From CALLMJ01 sp964493765 (lineage in GTDB: Bacteria; Bacteroidota; Bacteroidia; J057; CALLMJ01), in contig CAZBPK010000106.1 of NCBI GenBank assembly GCA_964493765.1, forward strand, positions 1 to 15,374: a DNA stretch of 15,374 nt, written 5' to 3'. This document shows positions 7,692 through 13,252 of this stretch, piece by piece. The notes under the pieces were generated by a model. That model saw nothing but the letters and a program-made list of their open reading frames with translations, searched no databases and was not told the origin of the DNA. Numbering within the stretch: position 1 is the first letter of the stretch; every line of letters begins with the position of its first letter. Position numbers and translations under genes: made by a program.

Positions 7692-7898
7692 TAATTATGG
7701 GTAGTGTTTAGGGTTAAATTTTGGAGTTTTTGGTTATTCTCTAAATCTTTTGTTGGAATTTTTATGATGATGTGGATACGTTGGAGCCGGCCAAGACTAA
7801 GAGCCGACCAATTGTTACAATTTTCTTGGAAAGTTTTATTGCCTATCTCTTTATTATTAGTAGTTTTTTCTGCTTTTTGGAAAATTTTTATCTTTTAA
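7692..7898 (+). pseudogene. nuoH: Orphan C-terminal fragment of NADH-quinone oxidoreductase subunit H
   Basis: After a TAA at 7692-7694 the frame runs open to TAA at 7896-7898. It encodes about 67 residues, or 64 if the GTG at 7704 is used. The segment MMMWIRWSRPRLRADQLLQF followed by SWKVLLPISLLLVVFSAFW matches the end of NuoH, the membrane subunit of complex I. In E. coli the same place reads [20 protein letters not shown] and then GWKICLPLTLINLL. The preceding FWLFSKSFVGIF fits the transmembrane helix just before the conserved loop. Full NuoH is over 300 residues, so most of the gene is absent, and no other nuo gene is nearby. It is most likely a relic left by rearrangement or segmental duplication, lying about 70 bp from the structured repeat. 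Expression as a short membrane peptide cannot be excluded. Confidence 0.75.
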
Positions 7899-7933
7899 TT
7901 TTATAAAAAAAATTTTTTTAGAAGAAAATGTTA

Positions 7934-7941
7934 TAAATTTG
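7934..7941 (+). promoter_or_regulatory. -7 promoter box of the copper monooxygenase gene
   Basis: TAAATTTG is an exact match to TAnnTTTG, 19 nt before the ATG at 7961. The longer string TAAATTTGCGAAT (7934-7946) recurs identically at 12065-12077 at nearly the same distance from another secreted-protein start. The -33 region is T-rich with no clear TTTG. Confidence 0.6.
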
Positions 7942-7960
7942 CGAATTTAATATTTGCTTT

Positions 7961-9574
7961 ATGAAAAAGATGATCATTTATTGGGGGATAAAGGTCTTGA
8001 TATTAGGTGTTCCTATTATAAAGGCCCAAGTTCCTACTTATGCAGACGATATTGCTTGTATCATGTATTCTCATTGTACGAAGTGCCATCATCCGGGGGG
8101 TATAGGTCCTATGAGTTTTATGGATTATACACAGACTGCGAATTATGCTCAAGCCATTTTAAACATGGTGGAAGGCGCTAGTAATAAAACGCATCATTTA
8201 TCTACGGAAATGCCGCCTTGGCCGCCTGATAATACCTATCAAAAATATGCATATGATCCTACTTTAACGACTCAGGAAATTCAAGCTATTCGAGACTGGG
8301 TAAATCAAGGAACGCCACAGGGAAATCTCTCTAACGCGCCTAATCCTCCTAGTTACTCTTCCCAAGGGTCTATCCCTAATCCTGATTTTTCTGATAAAAT
8401 TCAGACTTTTACTTCTAATGCCTCTAATAATGATGTATATCGTTATTTTGCTATTCCTTCGAATTTCTCTACCAATAAGTTTATAAGTGAATGGGAAATT
8501 TTACCGGGCAATCCTGAAATTGTTCATCATGTACTTATTTTTGTTGATCCTACGGGAAATGCTTTGATAGACGAAGCGAATGACCCTAACCCGGGCTATT
8601 ATAAGCCTACTGATTCGGCATTTTCGGATTATAAATTGGTAGGAGTTTGGGCGCCAGGGCAATTAAAATTTACTGCTCCAGCAGGTTTTGGATATAAGTT
8701 AGAACCCAATGCCGCTATTGTTTTGCAAATTCATTACCCCGCAGGTTCTATAGGTCAAGTAGATTCTACACGTATTCAATTACGGTTTGCTAATGGAACA
8801 ACTCGGGAATTATATACCAGCGCACCTTTAAATCATGCTACTAATAGCCTCCAAAATGGACCCTTGTTTATCCCTGCTAATACCACCAAAAGTTTTACGG
8901 AAACTTTTACAGTCCCTAATTTATATGATTTGACTGTGATTGCCGTTGCTCCTCACATGCACCTTATCGGAAGGTCTATTGAAACTTACGGTGTAAAGCC
9001 GAATGGAGATACCCTTAAATTTATTCGTATCAATAACTGGAATTTTTCTTGGCAAGGAAATTACTTCTTTCAAAAGCCTATCAAATTACCCAAACAAACA
9101 GTTTTATGGTCAAATGCTTTTTATGATAATACTTCTAACAATCCTTTTAACCCAAGTACCCCGCCACAAGATGTCTGGGTGGGAGAAGCCACAACTGATG
9201 AAATGATGATGACCTTTTTTACTTTTGCTTTGTATATGCAAGGAGACGAAAATATCATTATTGATACTTCTAGCCATGCTGAGCATTATAATTATTGTAG
9301 CATGTTAACTCATTTGCAAAGCCCATCTACAAACCTTCAAAATTCGGCATCTGTATTTCCTAATCCTGTACAAAAAGTAACTACTGTTCTGACTTCTTCC
9401 CCTATGGAAAAGCTAGAACTTTGGGATTATCAAGGAAGAGTTTTAGGTAGGTGGAATACGCAAAATTTAAAATCTTTTGAAATGGATTTAAGTTGGATAC
9501 CTCCCGGTTGTTACTTCTTTAACGTTTATTATTCTAACCATACTCAAGAGTCTGTTCAGTTCTTAAAAGAATAA
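7961..9574 (+). CDS. Exported cytochrome c / type II copper monooxygenase fusion with T9SS tail
   Basis: The protein has 537 residues. A signal peptide (about 1-23, ending IIKAQ) is followed by a heme c site, CTKCH (C39-H43), in a small cytochrome-like domain. M84 in MPPWPPD is a plausible distal ligand. About residues 155-430 resemble the copper type II, ascorbate-dependent monooxygenase (PHM/DBM) core. The expected CuH ligands are H189-H190 (IVHHVLIF) and H258 (LQIHYPAG). The expected CuM ligands are H332 and H334 (PHMHLIG) and M415 (TDEMMM). All six are present, so an active hydroxylase is plausible. Residues 464-537 form a T9SS type A sorting domain (VFPNPVQK ... LELWDYQGRVLG ... PPGCYFFNVYY). 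Heme may feed electrons to copper, which is inference. The substrate is unknown. The gene stands alone between its own promoter and a strong terminator. Confidence 0.85.
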   Translation: MKKMIIYWGIKVLILGVPIIKAQVPTYADDIACIMYSHCTKCHHPGGIGPMSFMDYTQTANYAQAILNMVEGASNKTHHLSTEMPPWPPDNTYQKYAYDPTLTTQEIQAIRDWVNQGTPQGNLSNAPNPPSYSSQGSIPNPDFSDKIQTFTSNASNNDVYRYFAIPSNFSTNKFISEWEILPGNPEIVHHVLIFVDPTGNALIDEANDPNPGYYKPTDSAFSDYKLVGVWAPGQLKFTAPAGFGYKLEPNAAIVLQIHYPAGSIGQVDSTRIQLRFANGTTRELYTSAPLNHATNSLQNGPLFIPANTTKSFTETFTVPNLYDLTVIAVAPHMHLIGRSIETYGVKPNGDTLKFIRINNWNFSWQGNYFFQKPIKLPKQTVLWSNAFYDNTSNNPFNPSTPPQDVWVGEATTDEMMMTFFTFALYMQGDENIIIDTSSHAEHYNYCSMLTHLQSPSTNLQNSASVFPNPVQKVTTVLTSSPMEKLELWDYQGRVLGRWNTQNLKSFEMDLSWIPPGCYFFNVYYSNHTQESVQFLKE

Positions 9575-9592
9575 ATCATTTTTATTTTCTTT

Positions 9593-9628
9593 AATCCTCT
9601 TGCATAGCCTGCGGGAGGATTTTTATTT
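9593..9628 (+). terminator. Intrinsic terminator after the copper monooxygenase gene
   Basis: AATCCTC (9593-9599) pairs with GAGGATT (9615-9621). The stem can be extended inward by two G-U pairs and GC/GC (9602-9603, 9611-9612) around an ATAGCCT loop. It is followed by a T-rich run, TTTATTTT. On the minus strand the same hairpin lies just after the rlmD stop, but no T-run follows it there. Confidence 0.8.
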
Positions 9629-11008
9629 TAATTTTAACAAAGCTAAATTTTCTACGTGATGAGTATGCGGAAACATATCAAAGGGTTGAATAATTTCTAA
9701 ATGATATTTCTCATCAAGAATTTGTAAATCACGGGCTTGAGTAGATGGATTACAAGAAACATAAATAATGCTTTCCGCTTCTATTTCTAATAGTCTTTTC
9801 ACAACCTTTTCATCCATTCCAGCCCTCGGGGGGTCCGTAATAATCATTTCGGGCTTACCATGCTTTTGGATAAATTCTGAAGTAAGTATTTTACTCATAT
9901 CCCCCGTAAAATATTTTAAATGATGTAAATCATTGATTTTCAAATTGTATTCAGCATCTACGACAGCAGAAGGAACGTATTCAATGCCAATAATTTGGTG
10001 GGCGAAATCAGAAATAAATATTCCAATACTTCCACAACCTGCATACAAATCATAAATCGTATTCACGGACCGGGGAATCCAGGATTTTATGGTTTGATAT
10101 AACTTTAAAGCTTGTAAACTATTGGTCTGGAAAAAAGTTAAAGGACTGATTCTAAATTTTTTATCTTCTAGTTGTTCGTAAATATAACCTTCTCCTTTAT
10201 GCGTCTCCCAAGTTAAATCGGCATAAGAATCATTTTTTTTGGAATTGATAATAGTAACTAAAGTAGTAATTTCAGGAAATGAATTTAAAATATACTGCAC
10301 TAATTTTTCTTTTTTTGTAGGATTTATATCGCCTAAAATCAAACCTACCATCAATTGCTGGGTGAACTCCGTTGTCCTAAACAATAAATTTCTCAAAAAA
10401 CCATGTTGTTCTCTTGGGTTGTAAAAAGATAAGCGATTTTCTATAGCATAGTTTCTCACTGCATTTCTAATCTCGTTGATGATATCATTTTGTAACCAAC
10501 ATTTTTGGATATCTACTACTTTATCCCAAAAGTTCGGTACGTGAAAACCTAGGGCATTGTATTCATCGGGTGCGTTTTTATCATTTTTCCAAGCAAAAGT
10601 AGAAAAAGAAAACTCTAATTTATTACGATAAAATAAAATTTTTTCAGAACCTTGAATAGGTAAAATGGTTTTCGGTTGCAGTTTACCAATACGTAAAATA
10701 GCATCTTCTACTTGTTTTTGTTTGAATTGCAGTTGTGCTGAGTAATCAAGATATTGTAATTTACAGCCCCCGCAAGTACCAAAATGTTCACATTGAGCAG
10801 GAATTCTTTTTGGAGAAGGAGAAACAATTTCTTGAACTTCTGCTTCAAAATAATTTTTTTGTTTTTTATAAACCCAAGCATTCACAACATCTTCAGGTAC
10901 AGCATTTTTTACCATAATTACACGGTCTTCATATCTTGCTAATCCACGTCCATCAGAAATTAAATCTTGAATTTTAAGATTTTCTATTAAAAAAGGGTTA
11001 AATTTCAT
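9623..11008 (-). CDS. rlmD: 23S rRNA (uracil-5-)-methyltransferase RlmD (RumA/TrmA family)
   Basis: This enzyme transfers a methyl group from SAM to C5 of a uracil in 23S rRNA (U1939 in E. coli numbering). The 461-residue protein has an N-terminal TRAM domain (about 8-62). Cysteines of the [4Fe-4S] cluster are visible at C73, C79 and C82 (AQCEHFGTCGGCKLQY), with the fourth expected at C170 (DIQKCWL). The SAM-binding motif is YDLYAGCGSIGIF (319-331), followed by TDPPRAGMDEKV (391-402). The catalytic nucleophile is C419 in YVSCNPSTQARD. The C-terminal FDMFPHTHHVENLALL is typical. Length and all key residues fit a working enzyme. RlmC/RlmCD relatives share the fold, so the exact uridine is inferred. 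The gene diverges from queG and converges with the monooxygenase gene, whose terminator hairpin sits just beyond this stop. Confidence 0.88.
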   Translation of the reverse strand: MKFNPFLIENLKIQDLISDGRGLARYEDRVIMVKNAVPEDVVNAWVYKKQKNYFEAEVQEIVSPSPKRIPAQCEHFGTCGGCKLQYLDYSAQLQFKQKQVEDAILRIGKLQPKTILPIQGSEKILFYRNKLEFSFSTFAWKNDKNAPDEYNALGFHVPNFWDKVVDIQKCWLQNDIINEIRNAVRNYAIENRLSFYNPREQHGFLRNLLFRTTEFTQQLMVGLILGDINPTKKEKLVQYILNSFPEITTLVTIINSKKNDSYADLTWETHKGEGYIYEQLEDKKFRISPLTFFQTNSLQALKLYQTIKSWIPRSVNTIYDLYAGCGSIGIFISDFAHQIIGIEYVPSAVVDAEYNLKINDLHHLKYFTGDMSKILTSEFIQKHGKPEMIITDPPRAGMDEKVVKRLLEIEAESIIYVSCNPSTQARDLQILDEKYHLEIIQPFDMFPHTHHVENLALLKLK

Positions 11009-11013
11009 TTCTG

Positions 11014-11046
11014 CAAAATTAAAAATTTATTTATTTTGCTATTCAA
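11014..11046 (-). promoter_or_regulatory. Candidate promoter of rlmD with almost no leader
   Basis: TAATTTTG on the minus strand (11021-11014) matches TAnnTTTG exactly. TTG (11046-11044) lies 22 nt upstream as a -33 candidate. Only five bases separate the -7 box from the ATG at 11008, so the mRNA would be leaderless or nearly so. A weaker box TTATTTTG on the + strand (11032-11039) could serve queG. Confidence 0.4.
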
Positions 11047-11062
11047 TACACATAGTTAGTAA

Positions 11063-11989
11063 TTGAAAGTTTCTTTTCATTTGATAGAAAAATATTTTTT
11101 AAAATATTTTCAGAAAGTCGGTGTTTGTCCAATAGAAAAATTAGACGAGGAAATTCTTTATTTAGAGGAATGGTTAAAAAAAGGGAAACAAGGTAAAATG
11201 AAATACCTTGAAAATCATTTTGAAATTCGTAGGAATCCTCAACTTTTATTACAAAATGCTCAAACAGCGATTGTGGTTTTGAAGGGATATTATCAAAAGC
11301 AAAAACCCAATTGGTTTAGAGAAGATGCTAAAATTTCTAATTATGCTTGGGGAAAAGATTATCATTTGGTGATACGTAAGCAGTTAGAAGAAGTTTGTGA
11401 GGATTTAAAAAAATGGATAGGAAATTTTTCTTATAGAATTTGTATAGATTCTGCTCCCTTTATGGATAAAGTATGGGCAAGAAGAGCAGGAGTAGGTTGG
11501 ATGGGAAAGAATACAAACATTATTCATCCCAAAATGGGGTCTTATTTTTTTATTGGTACTGTCTTGGTAGATTTTAAAGTTGACTATCAAGCAATTATAA
11601 TGAAAGACTATTGTGGAACTTGTAATAAATGCATAGAAGCCTGCCCCACACAAGCACTAAAACCCTACGAAATAGATGCTTCTCAATGTATTTCTTATTT
11701 AACGATAGAACTCAAAGAGGATATACCACAAGCATTTGAGAGTCAATTGGGCGGGTGGGCTTATGGTTGTGATATATGCCAGCAGGTTTGCCCTTGGAAC
11801 CGTTTTAGTCAAGAACTCCAAGAAAAAGATTTTGAACCCTTAGATTTAGACTTTCTCTTTCAAATAGATGAATTAGAAGCATTAAGCAATAAAAAATTTC
11901 AAAAAAAATTATCTCTTTCTCCTATAAATAGAATCAACAAACAGAAGTGGTTACAGAACTTGAAAAAAAATAAAAAAATAATTTTTTGA
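11063..11989 (+). CDS. queG: Epoxyqueuosine reductase QueG
   Basis: QueG carries out the last step of queuosine synthesis, reducing epoxyqueuosine in tRNA with cobalamin and two [4Fe-4S] clusters. The 308-residue protein shows the family N-terminus (LEEWLKKGKQGKMKYLENHFEIRRNP, 31-56, given here only as a position guide by its ends LEEWL and RRNP). The central CIDSAPFMDKVWARRAGVGWMGKN segment carries the conserved D-x-APx-(D/E)-x-x-W-A-x-x-G pattern. The two cluster motifs are CGTCNKCIEACPTQAL and, after a separate cysteine in DASQCISYL, CDICQQVCPWNRF. The start is a TTG: an in-frame TAA at 11060-11062 directly precedes it, and the next Met falls past conserved residues. The gene ends in TGA. 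It diverges from rlmD, another RNA-modification gene. Confidence 0.9.
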   Translation: MKVSFHLIEKYFLKYFQKVGVCPIEKLDEEILYLEEWLKKGKQGKMKYLENHFEIRRNPQLLLQNAQTAIVVLKGYYQKQKPNWFREDAKISNYAWGKDYHLVIRKQLEEVCEDLKKWIGNFSYRICIDSAPFMDKVWARRAGVGWMGKNTNIIHPKMGSYFFIGTVLVDFKVDYQAIIMKDYCGTCNKCIEACPTQALKPYEIDASQCISYLTIELKEDIPQAFESQLGGWAYGCDICQQVCPWNRFSQELQEKDFEPLDLDFLFQIDELEALSNKKFQKKLSLSPINRINKQKWLQNLKKNKKIIF

Positions 11990-12092
11990 TTATCAGTCTG
12001 ATTTTTTTTTAATTTTTTCATCAAAAAAAAAATAAAATTTTTTTTGATAATAATACAATATATGTAAATTTGCGAATAAAACTTTTTATTTT
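11990..12092 (+). promoter_or_regulatory. AT-only spacer with long inverted repeat and promoter
   Basis: This spacer holds a T10 run after queG, then a perfect 11-bp inverted repeat, ATCAAAAAAAA (12020-12030) and TTTTTTTTGAT (12038-12048). The right arm supplies TTTG (12043-12046), a -33 box 18 nt before the exact -7 box TAAATTTG (12065-12072). The -7 box lies 20 nt before the ATG at 12093. TAAATTTGCGAAT is shared with the promoter at 7934. The inverted repeat may also act as a weak terminator for queG. Confidence 0.6.
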
Positions 12093-12602
12093 ATGAAAAA
12101 TATATTATTTACTTTATTGATGATTGTGGAGCTAATAAATTTAAAAGGTTTATTAGCCCAATCTCAAAATAGGACAGCCTCGAAGACTTCTGTAAACAAG
12201 TTTAACAGCATCGCTGCAGAACCCCGTTTACAGGCGTCTTTAAATCAATTAACAGAATCCTTAAAATTTGAGGTCAATGCTCCTCAAAACAAATTAGCGG
12301 ATTTGTTATTTTCTGAGTCTGAGTTTAGTGCCATTTATGAGCAGACTTATGGCATCTCCCCCGGAGAAAAAGATAAGGCTATTTTTCAAAAAAAGAAATC
12401 TGATGTAATCAGTTTGCTGAATAACTTCAGAGATCCTAATTTACAAACTCAGATTCTGAATGTAGTAGAAAGAAGTGGTGATAATTCGTTGAGAGCGATG
12501 GTGGTTACTGTTAAGTTTACTCACCAGAATCTCAATAAGATTGCCAAACTCGTAATGATTAAGTATAATCAGAATTACAAAATCATGATGTTAGACGAAT
12601 AA
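12093..12602 (+). CDS. Small secreted protein of unknown function
   Basis: The protein has 169 residues. Residues 1-22 (MKNILFTLLMIVELINLKGL and LA) form a signal peptide, with likely cleavage before QSQNRTASK. The mature part is mainly charged helices in the middle (about 45-120: ASLNQLTESLKFEV, KADLL-type and AIFQKKKSDVISLLNNFRD segments). It ends in a short strand-rich piece (SLRAMVVTVKF and AKLVMIKYNQNYKIMMLDE). There is no cysteine, lipobox or T9SS tail, so it is probably periplasmic. I do not recognise a family. It lies 14 bp before the giant secreted protein gene, in the same orientation and behind the same promoter, so the two are probably co-transcribed. A role in assisting or anchoring that large protein is speculation from position only. 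Confidence 0.6.
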   Translation: MKNILFTLLMIVELINLKGLLAQSQNRTASKTSVNKFNSIAAEPRLQASLNQLTESLKFEVNAPQNKLADLLFSESEFSAIYEQTYGISPGEKDKAIFQKKKSDVISLLNNFRDPNLQTQILNVVERSGDNSLRAMVVTVKFTHQNLNKIAKLVMIKYNQNYKIMMLDE

Positions 12603-12616
12603 AAAAATGGTTATTT

Positions 12617-13252
12617 ATGAAAAATAAGTTTACCTTACTGTTGCTTTGGGCAATGCTTACCCCTAGTTGGTATTATGCCCAATTTTATAATGACGGACAA
12701 ATTCGTTTAAGAATTTGGGTACATAAGGTTTGGTCGAATGTAGACGATGCTTTGTGTGTTTCAGGTCCAGAGTATGTTTTTAGAAATATTCAGGTGCGTG
12801 TTCCTAATCCTACGGGTGGTTTTGATACTTCTCCATTAGGGTTGCATTTAAAAACGGATAATTGTAACCAATCAGAATGGATAGCCTTTGACCCTTTAGA
12901 AGCTTGTGTTTCTAGACAAGTACCTGCAGGGGGCGGATATCACCCCATGACCTCTTCTAATCCAGAGGGTATCTTGGTTTTTGATAGAACCTATTCAACT
13001 ACTGTGGCACCAAATTCTTTTGATTGGAGGATGGGAGAGGTTTTTGAAGATGATTGTGGTGATCCATGGACTTATCAAAGTTCTTGTGGTTTTTTAGGAT
13101 TAGAATCCGATGATTCACGCGTATTTGGTAACTGGAATCCTGCTTACCATAGCTTTCGTGGTGCTCCCCCAGGGGAAATTCATTATGTCCAATCTGATGG
13201 TTTAGAATCGGATGGTGAGTTTAATGCATATTATTTACTTTTAGCTTTTTGA
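12617..13252 (+). CDS. Giant secreted protein, N-terminal part up to an in-frame TGA
   Basis: Residues 1-22 (MKNKFTLLLLWAMLTPSWYY, AQ) form a signal peptide. The mature part, from residue 24 (YNDGQIRLRIWVHKVWSNVD), is copy 1 of a beta-rich domain rich in Asp, Trp and Cys. A related copy follows at 13343-13866. Shared landmarks are YxDGxIRL, WSxxD, a Phe/Asp Tyr segment (FDRTYSTT and MDKTYTTS), SF followed by an acidic Cys-containing stretch, and a closing W/Y-rich strand. The frame stops at TGA 13250-13252 after YYLLLAF. Without that codon it continues in the same frame for more than 2.1 kb. In copy 2 the matching place reads RYRWTIQPP, so the missing residue may have been Arg (CGA to TGA), or Trp. 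As it stands the product would be a 211-residue truncated protein. The domain family is not one I recognise. Confidence 0.6.
   Translation: MKNKFTLLLLWAMLTPSWYYAQFYNDGQIRLRIWVHKVWSNVDDALCVSGPEYVFRNIQVRVPNPTGGFDTSPLGLHLKTDNCNQSEWIAFDPLEACVSRQVPAGGGYHPMTSSNPEGILVFDRTYSTTVAPNSFDWRMGEVFEDDCGDPWTYQSSCGFLGLESDDSRVFGNWNPAYHSFRGAPPGEIHYVQSDGLESDGEFNAYYLLLAF

Noticed and set aside
7954..8181. + strand 75-codon frame beside the monooxygenase start
   Set aside because: It overlaps the N-terminus of the cytochrome-monooxygenase in another frame and lacks its signal peptide and heme motif; it is a shadow.
13250..13252. TGA recoded as selenocysteine or as Trp throughout the genome
   Set aside because: ricT and queG end in TGA in this window and Trp is encoded by TGG everywhere visible. 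No convincing SECIS-like hairpin follows the TGA, and the aligned residue in copy 2 is Arg.
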